This document shows positions 44,164 through 54,600 of a DNA stretch of 64,000 nt, in pieces (position 1 is the stretch's first letter; every line of letters starts with the position of its first letter). The notes beneath the pieces are model-generated. The model had not been told where the DNA came from, ran no database searches, and saw nothing but the letters and a program-made list of their open reading frames with translations. Location: the NCBI RefSeq assembly GCF_021390175.1, contig NZ_CP090004.1, forward strand, positions 3,215,001 through 3,279,000, read 5' to 3'. Made by a program: the position numbers and the translations under genes. The DNA comes from Flagellimonas sp. HMM57. GTDB lineage: Bacteria; Bacteroidota; Bacteroidia; Flavobacteriales; Flavobacteriaceae.

Positions 44164-44958
44164 TTACGGTCCAACCGTTCCTAGAGTATAAAGCTGCTCC
44201 ATAGTTGGTGTCGAACTGCCGCCCTCTGGTTCCAGTGTTATGCCAAAGGCTTGGGATTCATTGGTATTTGGTAGTGTAAATAGTCTACTGGTATCAGTAT
44301 CAAAATTTCCCAATAGGCCTAAACTGGTAGGAGTCAAGGGATCTAAGGTCAACGACCAAACTTGATAAGCATATCCCGTTGGAGGTGTTGGCAATCCTTG
44401 AGCATCGATAATAACTTTTTCTTCGGTTTTGTTCCAATATGCCTTTGCATAGGAGTTTGGAGATACATCTTGGCCTCCCAACGCTACCACCGTAACATTA
44501 TTACTTCTAAGCTCCTGTAAGAGTGCTTCTTTTTCAGTGATGGCATTCTGGGTTTTGGTGATAGTGTGTTGTAAATTTTTGTTCTCTTGATTGGTCAGTT
44601 CAATTTCTGACTTTAAATTTTTGTTTTGAAGGTACATCCAGGCCAAGCCCGTAATCAATACTAACGAAGCGGCCCAACCCATATAACTTGTCCAGGCAAT
44701 CCTTTTCTTTGAAGCTGCAGGTAAGAAAGGAATGGTATCGTCCAGACGAGCCAGTACTTTTTTAAAGTCGGTGTCAGTTACTCCGGGGCTTGCCGATTTT
44801 GTAAGTTGAAGCATGGCCTCTTCAATCCCTTCAATTTCTTTTTGAATTTCAGGATATTGAAGCGCATAATGTTGTACCTCCAAGTTTTCCTCGGCACTTA
44901 ATGCTCCTGCTACATAGAGCTCTAAAATTCCGGATGCTATGTACTTTTCAATATCCAT
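44164..44958 (-). CDS. Anti-sigma factor, RskA-like
   Basis: A 264-residue single-pass membrane protein. The N-terminal cytoplasmic part (IASGILELYVAGALSAEENLEVQHYALQYPEI) is the zinc-less anti-sigma helix bundle. One transmembrane helix lies near 90-108, a coiled coil near 110-150, and the extracytoplasmic RskA domain has AYWNKTEEKVIIDAQGLPTPPTGYAYQVW and FGITLEPEGGS. It follows its sigma factor with a one-base gap and is expected to hold it inactive until an envelope signal. Confidence 0.93.
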   Translation of the reverse strand: MDIEKYIASGILELYVAGALSAEENLEVQHYALQYPEIQKEIEGIEEAMLQLTKSASPGVTDTDFKKVLARLDDTIPFLPAASKKRIAWTSYMGWAASLVLITGLAWMYLQNKNLKSEIELTNQENKNLQHTITKTQNAITEKEALLQELRSNNVTVVALGGQDVSPNSYAKAYWNKTEEKVIIDAQGLPTPPTGYAYQVWSLTLDPLTPTSLGLLGNFDTDTSRLFTLPNTNESQAFGITLEPEGGSSTPTMEQLYTLGTVGP

Positions 44959-44959
44959 C

Positions 44960-45490
44960 TTACAGTTTCATGTTTTTCCGTATTTCGGAAATACAGCTAC
45001 GAATTCTTGTTTTTATGGTGCCTATTGGGGTATTTAGTTCTTTGGCCACTTCCTTTTGCGTGTATCCCTTATAGTATAGCAAATCTATTAATAGAATACA
45101 TTTTTCTTTCAACCCTTTAAGAAGCGTTTGTATTCCTATCGTATCTATTTTGGAGTTTAAATCCTCTCCTTTTTCAAAAATACCTACGAGAGAATGAACA
45201 TGTAGGTTTTTCTTCTGATTTTTATGGATCTTAGAACGTAGTTCATCGATGGCCGTATTGCGCGCAATATTTAATATCCACGTAAAAAAACGACCTTTTG
45301 TTGGATTATAGCTATCTGATTTTTCCCAAATCTTCACAAATACATCCTGGCACAATTCCTCGGCACGTTCTGGGTCTTGTATAATGGTATTGATGACCCC
45401 ACAAATATTGTCGGCATACATGGTGTACAATTTTTCAAAGGCAGTTTTATCCTTTTGTTGAAATTGTTGTATGAGGTCGTCTAAATTCAT
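44960..45490 (-). CDS. ECF-type RNA polymerase sigma factor
   Basis: A 176-residue sigma-70 family regulator. Region 2 (about 10-85) has ELCQDVFVKIWEKSDSYNPTKGRFFTWILNIARNTAIDELR. Region 4 (about 120-172) has LLYYKGYTQKEVAKELNTPIGTIKTRIRSCISEIR. It is an SigK-like sigma paired with the RskA-like anti-sigma gene directly downstream. The target promoters are unknown. Confidence 0.95.
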   Translation of the reverse strand: MNLDDLIQQFQQKDKTAFEKLYTMYADNICGVINTIIQDPERAEELCQDVFVKIWEKSDSYNPTKGRFFTWILNIARNTAIDELRSKIHKNQKKNLHVHSLVGIFEKGEDLNSKIDTIGIQTLLKGLKEKCILLIDLLYYKGYTQKEVAKELNTPIGTIKTRIRSCISEIRKNMKL

Positions 45491-45539
45491 GGCGCGGGGC
45501 TAAAGTATGAAAAAAGCAATGCTTTCTTTTGAAGGCCCA

Positions 45540-45911
45540 TTATACATGTTGGTCAATTAAAATAGTATTGCCGTCGGGATCAGTAATTACAAAGCTTGCA
45601 GGACCCTCAGAATTCTCATCTGCTTCCTTTACCGGTGTTATACCATTTTTTTTAAGGTGCTTTTGTATGGTGCGTACATCGTCAAAAGCGTCCAAGTTTT
45701 GGGCATTGGCATCCCAACCCGGATTAAAGGTCAAAATATTGTTTTCGAACATGCCTTGAAAAAGCCCGATTAGCGTATTCTCATTTTTTAGGATAAGGTA
45801 ATTTCGTTCCAATTCTCCGGCAAAAACAGTGAAGCCCAAAGTTTCGTAAAATTCTTTGGACACCTCTAGATTTTTTACTGCCAAACTAATGGAAAATGCG
45901 CCTAGTTTCAT
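45540..45911 (-). CDS. VOC-family (glyoxalase-like) protein
   Basis: A 123-residue protein with two beta-alpha-beta-beta-beta units (FSISLAVKNLEVSKEFYETLGF, then a second unit ending SFVITDPDGNTILIDQHV). No clear metal triad can be assigned. Members include dioxygenases, lyases and resistance proteins. Function unknown. Confidence 0.9.
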   Translation of the reverse strand: MKLGAFSISLAVKNLEVSKEFYETLGFTVFAGELERNYLILKNENTLIGLFQGMFENNILTFNPGWDANAQNLDAFDDVRTIQKHLKKNGITPVKEADENSEGPASFVITDPDGNTILIDQHV

Positions 45912-45949
45912 GTTGTTTATTTCAATTGGTTATATGTTGACTACGTTTG

Positions 45950-46408
45950 TTATTTTATTTTGGTGTCGTGAAAAGCTGCTCGTTTCCAAACATCATCCTC
46001 ATATACCCAAATATTTGTAACCCGATACTCATTTTCTGTAATTACTCCATTTTTGATGATAGATGTGGATATTTTCGCCGTGGTAATTGCCGTTTGGTTA
46101 TGTAATTCAATATGTAATTCATCCATGTTGTAACCTTCCATCTTTAGCATACCAGATTCAATTTCCTGATTCCTTGATTTTAGATAGTTAAACCAAGACG
46201 TCTTATCAATGGCCTTGGAATTTCCGTTGGTATGAACATAATTTTCCGTTACCATAGCATCCAATGTTGGGAGTTCACTGTTTGCAAAAGCAGTATTAAA
46301 CTTTTCAATGGTATCTAACAATTCCTTTTCTTTTGGTTGGGCCGTACAGGCACAGAACAAAAAAAAGGACACAACTAAGTAAACAAATAAAGAAATCTTG
46401 AAGTTCAT
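45950..46408 (-). CDS. NTF2-like (DUF4440-type) lipoprotein
   Basis: A 152-residue lipoprotein with lipobox FCAC (Cys20) and one NTF2-like domain (DTIEKFNTAFANSELPTLDAMVTENYVHTNGNSKAIDK..., end TNIWVYEDDVWKRAAFHDTKI). The substrate is unknown. It lies between the VOC protein and the MFS transporter on the same strand. Confidence 0.85.
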   Translation of the reverse strand: MNFKISLFVYLVVSFFLFCACTAQPKEKELLDTIEKFNTAFANSELPTLDAMVTENYVHTNGNSKAIDKTSWFNYLKSRNQEIESGMLKMEGYNMDELHIELHNQTAITTAKISTSIIKNGVITENEYRVTNIWVYEDDVWKRAAFHDTKIK

Positions 46409-46484
46409 GCGCCGTAATCTAATGATACTTATAAATTTAAGAAATTTAACTACTAGTGGCCATTTTTAATTTTCAAGAATCCTG

Positions 46485-47792
46485 TTATTGAGGATTGTTG
46501 GCTTTTAAACTTCCCAAAACCAAGAATATCAAAAATGCCAACCCTATATAACCCACCAGGCTATAAGAACCGAACGTGGAAAAGCATAAACTAAAAATAG
46601 GCGGGGCCAAAGCACTTGCCAGAATTAAAAAACTCATTATTTTTCCTGTAATGGCACCTAGGTGGTCTCGACCATAAAAACGTGGCCATGCGATAGCATT
46701 AAGGACGGCAAAAAACCCTCCCATAATACCAAAACCGGCAATTAAGAAGGGAATCCCAATTGGACTGGTCAAAAATAAAAAGCCTACAGCTGCCAGAATA
46801 CCGCCCAAAAGCATTAAATAGAGATACAGCTTTAAGGATAGGGAATCGCTTAACCAATTAAAAATGGTTGAAATTGTAACGGCAACCACAGAACCTGGTA
46901 AAAAAATAGCGATAGCATCAGCTTTTGGGTAGCCCTCACTGGCAAAGATGGATACAACATGGAAGGTAAGGCCCGTGATAAAAAAACTATTAAAGGCAAG
47001 CATAAGCCCGTACATCCAAAAAGCACGTGTACCTTTAGCCTCTTTAAGCGTGAATTGCTTGCTCGCAATTTTGATTTTTTCCCGTTCTTCCAAGTTTTTC
47101 TCAGATACTCCATCGGGTAACAGTCCGTGTTCCTCAGGTCTGTTCTTATAAAAAAGGAAAACCAACATGCTGAAGACCAGAAGCCCTACCGCAAAGATTT
47201 GCCATGCATTTTCCCAACCATTTGTTTCAATGATTGCATTGATCCATAAAGGAGAGGAGGAAAAACCAAAAGAAAGAGCAACGCTACTGAACATATTCAC
47301 CTTACCTCTGTTTTTATCGAACCAGATCATGATCATGTTTCTTGATGCCATGGTCAATACGCCTTGTCCAGCAAATCGTAATAAGAAAAACAAACAAGTC
47401 ATAAGAACAAATGGTATGATCCATGTGTCTTGATTAAGTAAATCCTTGATGGACTCACTCATATGAACCGATAAGGAACAGAGTAAAAGTGTTGTTGCCA
47501 ATGTCAATGTTGCGCCTAAGGCAACATATCTTGCTCCGTATCTGTCAAACCAAACACCAGCACGTCCTATGACTTGGGAACTGATGATGGTTCCGATCAT
47601 ATAAGCATTACTGAATTGATTACGACTCAAACCCAAAGCGTCTTTAACTGGATCCGTAAAAACAGATACCCCTATGGTTTGACCGGGAATACTGCAATAG
47701 ACACCAACAGTACCCATAAGAAGGATGACATATCCATAGAAAAAAGGACTTTTTGATGGGTCGATTAAACTGAATCTTTGGGTTTTGAACAT
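46485..47792 (-). CDS. MFS transporter
   Basis: A 435-residue inner membrane transporter with twelve predicted helices. The MFS loop 2-3 motif appears as GVWFDRYGARYVALG, and the central cytoplasmic loop carries ENLEEREKIKIASKQFTLKEAKG. The domain layout resembles the monocarboxylate/oxalate-formate (OFA) type, but the substrate is not predictable. Single gene. Confidence 0.9.
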   Translation of the reverse strand: MFKTQRFSLIDPSKSPFFYGYVILLMGTVGVYCSIPGQTIGVSVFTDPVKDALGLSRNQFSNAYMIGTIISSQVIGRAGVWFDRYGARYVALGATLTLATTLLLCSLSVHMSESIKDLLNQDTWIIPFVLMTCLFFLLRFAGQGVLTMASRNMIMIWFDKNRGKVNMFSSVALSFGFSSSPLWINAIIETNGWENAWQIFAVGLLVFSMLVFLFYKNRPEEHGLLPDGVSEKNLEEREKIKIASKQFTLKEAKGTRAFWMYGLMLAFNSFFITGLTFHVVSIFASEGYPKADAIAIFLPGSVVAVTISTIFNWLSDSLSLKLYLYLMLLGGILAAVGFLFLTSPIGIPFLIAGFGIMGGFFAVLNAIAWPRFYGRDHLGAITGKIMSFLILASALAPPIFSLCFSTFGSYSLVGYIGLAFLIFLVLGSLKANNPQ

Positions 47793-47892
47793 GGTAAGGT
47801 TTCACTCGTAAAAGTAAATGTTTTAGTCCAATGGAATATCAAAAAAATAAGAATTGGATCTTTATCTAAACCGCAAAGATTATCTGAAATTA

Positions 47893-48189
47893 TTAGGCAA
47901 TGTTAATTCCTTTTAAAACCAAGGTTTTCCATTCGGGATGCCTTTTTATGTACATGGCCACAAAAGGACATAAGGGAACCAATGTAAGATCTTTTGCTTT
48001 GATGTATTCCAGCGTTTGTTTTATAAGTTCAGAGCCAACACCTTTGCCCTCGTAGTTTCTGGGCACTTCGGTATGGGTAAGATAGATTTTTTCTTTCGCC
48101 TTTATGTATTCTATTTTGGCCACGGCGCCATCAATCTTAAATTGAAACTGCTTGGCTTCTTCATTATTTAAAAGTTGATAAGTATCCAT
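47893..48189 (-). CDS. Small GNAT-like acetyltransferase (YidJ/YjdJ type)
   Basis: A 98-residue one-domain protein of the Acetyltransf_CG group: YIKAKEKIYLTHTEVPRNYEGKGVGSELIKQTLEYIKAKDLTLVPLCPFVAMYIKRHPEW. The acetyl-CoA loop is EGKGVG, and the LCPF.....I..HPE end is diagnostic. The substrate is unknown. Confidence 0.92.
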   Translation of the reverse strand: MDTYQLLNNEEAKQFQFKIDGAVAKIEYIKAKEKIYLTHTEVPRNYEGKGVGSELIKQTLEYIKAKDLTLVPLCPFVAMYIKRHPEWKTLVLKGINIA

Positions 48190-48271
48190 AACATAAACGA
48201 TTTAAGTGTGGAAAGGGTTATGTGTTTATTTGTCTTGTTAGGATGGCGTAGTCGTAATTGGTTGCTTTCTA

Positions 48272-48300
48272 AAAAAAGCTGCCAAAAGGCAGCTCTTTTT
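48272..48300. terminator. Terminator downstream of the SOD gene
   Basis: AGCTGCC (48277-48283), loop AAAA, GGCAGCT (48288-48294) flanked by A7 and CTTTTT. On the minus strand it follows the SOD stop. Confidence 0.8.
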
Positions 48301-48313
48301 AAACTTAAAATGT

Positions 48314-49039
48314 TCAAGACATTCTTGACTCAACTTTTTCCCAGTTGATGATTTTGATAATATTTTGAAGGTAGTCCCCTCGCTTATTCTGGTATTTCAA
48401 ATAATAGGCATGTTCCCAAACATCTATTCCCAATACTGGCGTTCCCATTTTTTCGGCAACGTTCATAAGAGGATTATCTTGATTTGGTGTAGAACAGATG
48501 TGAAGTTTTTTATCCGCATCTTGACAGACCCAAGCCCAACCAGAACCAAATCGTTTTGCGCCGGCTTCTGCCAATTCTTTGGTAAAAGCTTCGTGCGAAC
48601 CAAAATCTTCGGTAATCTTGGATTTTAGGGTATCGCTCATACTGCCACCGGGAGTTAAAATATCCCAGTAGAGGGTATGGTTGTAATAGCCACCACCATT
48701 ATTGCGGATTGCTGTTGGCAAATTATCCATACTCAAAATTTCTTCAATTGTTTTCCCAGAAATATTTTCCTCTTTCAGGGCAGCATTCAATTTATTGGTA
48801 TACCCTTGATGATGTTTTGAATGGTGAATCTCCATGGTCATCGCATCAATGGTATCTGGAAATGCTTCATACCCGTATGGAATCTCGGGAAGTGAAAACA
48901 CCGTTGCCGCTGTAGCCGGAACCTCCATCTCTTTTTCCTTTTTAGGTTCGGTTTTACAGGATGAAAGCACAAGGGAAGGGGCAATGGACATTCCAGTGGT
49001 CGCCATTACGGTATGCTTCAAAAATTTACGTTTGTCCAT
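48314..49039 (-). CDS. sodA: Exported Fe/Mn superoxide dismutase
   Basis: A 241-residue Fe/Mn-type superoxide dismutase with an unusual N-terminal export extension: KRKFLKH, a hydrophobic segment and lipobox LSSC (Cys28). The mature part begins FSLPEIPYGYEAFPDTID. The metal-site blocks IHHSKHHQGY, NHTLYWD, GSGWAWV and DVWEHAYYLKY are intact. The lipobox predicts a membrane-anchored enzyme in the periplasm or at the surface. KR in place of RR makes Tat export uncertain. Fe versus Mn preference is not resolved. Confidence 0.93.
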   Translation of the reverse strand: MDKRKFLKHTVMATTGMSIAPSLVLSSCKTEPKKEKEMEVPATAATVFSLPEIPYGYEAFPDTIDAMTMEIHHSKHHQGYTNKLNAALKEENISGKTIEEILSMDNLPTAIRNNGGGYYNHTLYWDILTPGGSMSDTLKSKITEDFGSHEAFTKELAEAGAKRFGSGWAWVCQDADKKLHICSTPNQDNPLMNVAEKMGTPVLGIDVWEHAYYLKYQNKRGDYLQNIIKIINWEKVESRMS

Positions 49040-49092
49040 GGTAAAGTTTTTATGATTTTTCTAAAGTTAGGAATTATTGAAACGTTGTCAAA

Positions 49093-49587
49093 CTAAAATG
49101 GCTTTAACAATTCTTTATTATCCCGAATCCCCCTTTTTAGGTTTTCGCACAACAAGAGTGTTTTGTCAATTTTGGTCTGAGAGTTTTTATAACGGGTGAT
49201 CATGTAAATAATACCTCGTTTTTTTCCATCCGTTAGACCCTCAAATATGTTGTAGGCATCATAATCGCTTAGCATGACCGCATCAAATTCCTCGGGAACG
49301 GCAACACCATATTTAGAAGTATCCTCAAAAAGTTGTAATTGAAAGTAATCGTTAGGGAATATACCCAATGCCTTCTGATTCTTCTTTCCGAACATCATAA
49401 AGTAGGCATTTTTTCTCTTTAATAACGCTGCATAAATTTCAATAGATCTATCCTCAAAACTTGCCACGACCCGGACACGTTTATGCTTATTCTCAACAAA
49501 AGGTTTTGCAATTTCCATTGGAATGGCAATGAGATACATACCATCCATATTAGTTCCAATGCTTATTTCAAAAGTTGGACTTTGCAT
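49093..49587 (-). CDS. YdeI/OmpD-associated-type protein
   Basis: A 164-residue cytoplasmic protein. The N-terminal half resembles DUF1905 (IPMEIAKPFVENKHKRVRVVASF...GKKNQKALGIFPNDYFQLQLFED). The C-terminal half resembles the YdeI/OmdA tail (EFDAVMLSDYDAYNIFEGLTDGKKRGIIYMITRYKNSQTKIDKTLLLCENLKRG). Its function is not established. Confidence 0.82.
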   Translation of the reverse strand: MQSPTFEISIGTNMDGMYLIAIPMEIAKPFVENKHKRVRVVASFEDRSIEIYAALLKRKNAYFMMFGKKNQKALGIFPNDYFQLQLFEDTSKYGVAVPEEFDAVMLSDYDAYNIFEGLTDGKKRGIIYMITRYKNSQTKIDKTLLLCENLKRGIRDNKELLKPF

Positions 49588-49653
49588 CTAACGTACTTTG
49601 AATTTTAAATGGCGATTTATGATTTAAAGGCAAAGTATAAAAGAAACAGGAAA

Positions 49654-50874
49654 TTAATCTACTAATTTGGTCAAAATCTGTGTTTTACTGTGAAGCGTTC
49701 TATGCACTGGACATTTATCGGCAATCTCCATGATTTTTGCTTTCTGTTTTTCATCAAGATTCCCTGTCAATTTAATTTCTCGTTGAAATGTATCGATTTT
49801 AGAAGTATCGTTTTCACAATTTTCACAATCTTCCGCATGGGATTTGCTGTAAGAGGTATGCACTTCCACATTGTATATGGGCCACCCCTTTCTTCTGGCA
49901 TACATTTGAATGGTCATTACGGTACATGCAGAAAGACCGGCAGAGACAAGCTCATAGGGGGAAGGGCCAAAGTCATTCCCTCCAAAATCAGTAGGTTCAT
50001 CCGCTATCATGTAGTGATTTCCAACCTTCATCTGTGTTGTAAAATAGTCATCCCCGTCCAGGCTTGCCACAACTTGGTGTTTTGTTCGTAAACCCTCATC
50101 AACTCCTTTTTCTATGGACAGGTATCTTTTTGCCCAACCAGAAATGACCTCCCCAACATAGGTGGAGTCTTTTTTATTGAACAGTAAATGGTCCGCGCCA
50201 TCCAAGGAAACAAAACTTTTAGGATGATGGGCCGCAACGTAAATTTCTTCTGCATTTTTTATGCTCACGGTATCATCCTGCGGGGAATGCATAATGAGCA
50301 AAGGTTTTCGGAGTGACTTTGCGGTTTCAGGAAGTGATTTGGTGTCTAGGTCATCCACAAATTGTTTTTTAATCTTAAAATCGCGACCACTTAGATTGAC
50401 AACTGCCTCTCCATTGGCATTGATTTCTTCCAATCCACTTTTGAACAAATGTTTTACATGTTTTGGATTAGAAGGTGCTCCTACGGTTGCTATTGCGTTA
50501 ACGGATTCGATTTCGGAGGCAGCAAAAATTACCGCAGCACCGCCCAAAGAATGCCCAATCAATAATGAGGGGGATTCGTAGTTATCCTTTAAAAAATCGG
50601 CTGCAGCTATTAAATCCTCTACATTTCCGGAAAAATTGGTATCTGCAAAATCACCATCGCTTTCACCTAAACCCGTAAAATCGAACCGAAGTACCGCAAA
50701 ACCATTTGCGGTCAACGCTTTACTGATATTCTTAACGGCGGAAAGATTCTTGGTACAGGTGAAACAATGTGCAAAGAGTGCATAATTGTGTGGATGCCTA
50801 TCTACAGGAAATTCTATGCGGCCTACAAGTTGTTGCCCTTCTTTATTGGTGAACGTGATTTTTTGGAGGTTCAT
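49654..50874 (-). CDS. Fused alpha/beta-hydrolase and OsmC-family peroxidase
   Basis: A 406-residue two-domain protein. Residues 1-255 are an alpha/beta hydrolase (FALRFDFTGLGESDG-type oxyanion region, nucleophile Ser109 in IGHSLGG, late Asp and His in HSPQDDTV and DGADHLL). Residues 265-406 are an OsmC/Ohr-like domain with cysteines in SACTVMTIQMYARRKGWPI and KCPVHRTLHS, suited to reducing organic hydroperoxides. This fusion is known in the family. Its start overlaps the stop of the DUF2490 gene by 4 bp, so the two are co-translated. Confidence 0.94.
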   Translation of the reverse strand: MNLQKITFTNKEGQQLVGRIEFPVDRHPHNYALFAHCFTCTKNLSAVKNISKALTANGFAVLRFDFTGLGESDGDFADTNFSGNVEDLIAAADFLKDNYESPSLLIGHSLGGAAVIFAASEIESVNAIATVGAPSNPKHVKHLFKSGLEEINANGEAVVNLSGRDFKIKKQFVDDLDTKSLPETAKSLRKPLLIMHSPQDDTVSIKNAEEIYVAAHHPKSFVSLDGADHLLFNKKDSTYVGEVISGWAKRYLSIEKGVDEGLRTKHQVVASLDGDDYFTTQMKVGNHYMIADEPTDFGGNDFGPSPYELVSAGLSACTVMTIQMYARRKGWPIYNVEVHTSYSKSHAEDCENCENDTSKIDTFQREIKLTGNLDEKQKAKIMEIADKCPVHRTLHSKTQILTKLVD

Positions 50875-51587
50875 GATTTACTTTTTGACTTTTTTCTTAA
50901 GTCGGGATTGAAGAAAAAACCTATCTGAATGCGGTCAAAAACTGCATTGTTGAAATGATTTTTTAAGTATCCTATCTGAAGATTACTGTTTTCGGTAAGA
51001 TGTATTCCCCCAGCAAGGTACAATCTATTCTGTCCAAAGATGTCATCTTGGAGGTTGATGAATACTTCATCATAAAAATTCAAGAAAAATGTATTGGTCA
51101 AAGGCAAGGTGACCTGTAACCGATATCTGGCACGATGTTCAGTAAACGAATCATTTAAATCCCTGTTTTCCAAAAAGCGCTGTTCCAATCGGTAGCGGTG
51201 TTCAAAAAGAAATTCCCATACTTTGTTCGTCAAGATTAATTGTTCAAAGATTCGATGTTCTAAAAGTGTATTGTTATTAATTAAAACATCTCCAGCAATA
51301 CCATCAAATTCTCCAAACGTAGGGTCTGAATCAATATAGGCATACCCGCCGGTTACGATGGCATTTTTAGTAATGTGGTAGTTCAGTCCGGTACGTAACA
51401 ACAACTGATTAAAGTTCGAGGTAGTTTCATAGTATCGAAATTGCGCTTCGGTATGTATGCTTAGTTTGTCAGAAACTCGATTCATTCCAAAATACATATA
51501 CCATGCACCTAATTCTTCTTCGCCACTTTCTTGGGCATACATAAAAGAACAAGTACCTAACGTGACCAGTAAAATAAGTTTTCTCAT
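50871..51587 (-). CDS. DUF2490 outer membrane beta-barrel protein
   Basis: A 238-residue exported barrel with signal peptide (ending SFMYAQ). The DUF2490 blocks are LGAWYMYFGMNRVSDKLSIHTEAQFRYYE, HRIFEQLILTNKVWEFLFEHRYRLEQRF and the late strand NRLYLAGGIHLTENSNLQIGYL. It overlaps the hydrolase-OsmC gene by 4 bp. Function unknown. Confidence 0.9.
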   Translation of the reverse strand: MRKLILLVTLGTCSFMYAQESGEEELGAWYMYFGMNRVSDKLSIHTEAQFRYYETTSNFNQLLLRTGLNYHITKNAIVTGGYAYIDSDPTFGEFDGIAGDVLINNNTLLEHRIFEQLILTNKVWEFLFEHRYRLEQRFLENRDLNDSFTEHRARYRLQVTLPLTNTFFLNFYDEVFINLQDDIFGQNRLYLAGGIHLTENSNLQIGYLKNHFNNAVFDRIQIGFFFNPDLRKKSKSKS

Positions 51588-51676
51588 AAAACAATGTTGC
51601 GAATTAGAACGTAGTCAATCTTCTTAAAGACTATGTTTAAAACTCATAGATTATGTGCTGCTAAATCGTTAATACT

Positions 51677-54600
51677 TCAATCTAAACTAAAGGACTGTGT
51701 TTCCTTAAAAGGGGATACATCTAAAGATTCAATACTTTCTCTATAAGCTTTCCAATCATTTTTAAAGAAAGTATTGGTCTTTTCCAATGCGGAATTCAGT
51801 TCCTCTTCTGCAAATTGAATCAGATTGTTTTCCGTTTTGGTCATTCCTGTTTTACGGCTGCCCACATATCTTCTGGCGGTATTGATACGGAGCATAACAG
51901 TTATTTCAGGATTTCGGGTTATTCCTTGGCGTTTGTCCTCCTTACCAAGGTAGAGTGCGGTTATGGAATCTATTTGTTTTACAATATCTTTTGAAGCGGT
52001 AATCTGTTCTTTATATTGCTCCTTGTCCAATTCTTTTAATTCTCTTTCGAATTTATTGGCCAAGTCCTTGCTTTCCACAAGTTGTTTTACAGCATCGGCT
52101 GCTTTTTGTGTAAAATCATCCAATTTTTTTCCTGTGGTATACACTTGGTCGATTGCAGCAATCGAAACCTTCAGCCTTGGGTCCGACTTAACCGATACTG
52201 ATGTGGAGTCCATTAACTCCCCATAATGTACCTTTACTTTGTACGTTCCCGGTTTTACTTCCACACCGCCACGTTCTTTTTTATCCTTGTTTATTTTTCT
52301 TGACGGCCTGTCTGGACCTTTTTCATCAAGGTCCCAATAGATGCGATGAAAACCAGCTTTTTTGGGAGTTTTAAATTTCAATGTTCGTATCAATCTTTCT
52401 CCGTCGAAGAACTTGAATACAACGGAATCCTTTGTTTTTTGTTTTGTATTCTCAACTTCCTTCTCTCCGTCGTTCTTCTCTTCTTTTTTGTCATCTTCTT
52501 TTTTGGAGCTGTTCCCTTCTTTTAAATAATAGGTGATCATAGCACCATATTTTCTGTTTTCGGCATTATAAAGGGCATCTCCTCCAAACCGACTTCCGGT
52601 AGGTTGTTGGTATGCGGCAAGATATGTATCTGGGCTATCAAAGAGACGTATTTCCTTTTGAAGGAGGGAAGGGTTTTTTGCCAATTCCCTTAGTGGGCGT
52701 ATATCGTCCAGCACCCATGCAGAACGACCAAAAGTCCCTAAAATAAGATCGTTTTCCCTAGGCTGAATAACCAAGTCTTTAGTGGACACAGTAGGGAAAC
52801 CTTCTGTCCACTTTTGCCATTTCTCTCCTGCATTTAAGGAAACATATAGACCATCATCTGTTCCTAAAAACATAAGATTGGGATTTTTGGCATCTTCGAC
52901 TATGGATAACGTATAACTTTCAACATCATCGCCATCTACAATGCGCGTCCATGTTTTTCCATAATCTTTGGTACGGTATGCGTAAGGCGTATAGTTGAAC
53001 CTTCTGTAATCATTAGCTATTAGAAGCGCTTCCCCTTTGTTGTTCTTCGAAGCTTTAATCTGTGGAATCCAACTTCCTTTTGGTAATCCTTTAATATTTC
53101 CAGTGACCTCGGTCCAACTACTACCACCATTTTGGGTAAAATGCACGCGACCGTCATCTGTACCTGCCCAAAGCATATCCTTCTCTACTGGTGAAGGTTC
53201 AATGACTAGAATGGTGCAATGATTTTCGGCTCCGGTTGCATCCATGGTAAGTCCACCACTTTCGCTTTGCTTTTGTTTTTCTTTGTCATTTGTGGTCAAA
53301 TCCGGGGAAATCACTTCCCATGTCAATCCTTTATCAGTTGACTTATGTACAAATTGACTTCCAAAATAAACCGTACTGTTATCAAATGGGTCTTGTCCTA
53401 TTCCAGCATTCCAATTAAAGCGAAGTTTGGTCTCCGCATTGGGTGGAGTAGGGCGTACGATGTAATTGTTTCCAGTTTTCCAGTCATAACGGGAAACATA
53501 GCCTTGCTGGCTCATGGCATAACCAAATTGATTGTCATCCAAATCGGGGACGACATCAAAACCATCCCCAAAGGCAATTTCTTGCCAATAACTGTTCCGT
53601 ATGCCTTGGGTTTTCCATACATATGCGGGCCCACGCCAAGATCCATTATCCTGCATTCCGCCATAGACGTTATAGGGGTATTCATTATCGACATTGATGT
53701 GGTAGAATTGTGCTACGGGCAGATTTCCAATAAAACGCCAAGTTTTGCCACCATCTTTAGAAATGTTCATCCCGCCATCGTTACCATCAATTAAAAATTG
53801 ACCGTTTTCTGGATGAATCCAAAAGGCATGATGGTCTGGATGTATACCATTGGTCACATCCCAGCCATAAGCGTTCATCAACTGTTCAAAGTTTTTACCT
53901 CCATCTTCCGAAACATTTACAAAAGTAAAAATAGAGTACACTCTGTTCTCGTTCTGTGGGTCAACATAGATTTCCGAATAATAGAATGGACGATTTCCAA
54001 TATCATTCTTATCGTTTACTTTCTTCCATTTGAAACCTCCGTCTTCAGATTTGTAGAGTGCATTTTTCTTTGCCTCGACCAAGGCATAGACAACATTAGG
54101 TTTGTTTTTAGCTATGGCGATGCCGATTCTCCCCAAATCCCCTTTTGGCAGGCCATCTTCATCTGTTAGTTTTTTCCAAGTAGTTCCGCCATCATGCGTC
54201 ATATAAAGCCCGCTGCCTTCACCGCCCGATTTAAAGAACCACGGGTCGCGCTTGTGTTCCCACATTGCTGCAATCAACTTATTTGGATTTGTTGGGTCCA
54301 TTACTAGGTCGGCAACACCTGTTTTGTTATTTATAAAAAGGATTTTGTCCCATGTTTTTCCACCGTCGGTCGTTTTGTAGACACCACGTTCTGGATGTAT
54401 GCCCCATGGGGAACCAATAGCACCTACATACACCACATTCGGGTCCGTGGGGTCTATAATCACTCTATGGATATGTCGGGTTTTTTCAAGCCCCATACTT
54501 TTCCAGGTTTTTCCACCATCCAAGGACTTGTAGATTCCGTAACCACCATTAAGACTGTTCCTTGGGTTTCCTTCTCCGGTACCCACCCAGATTACTGATG

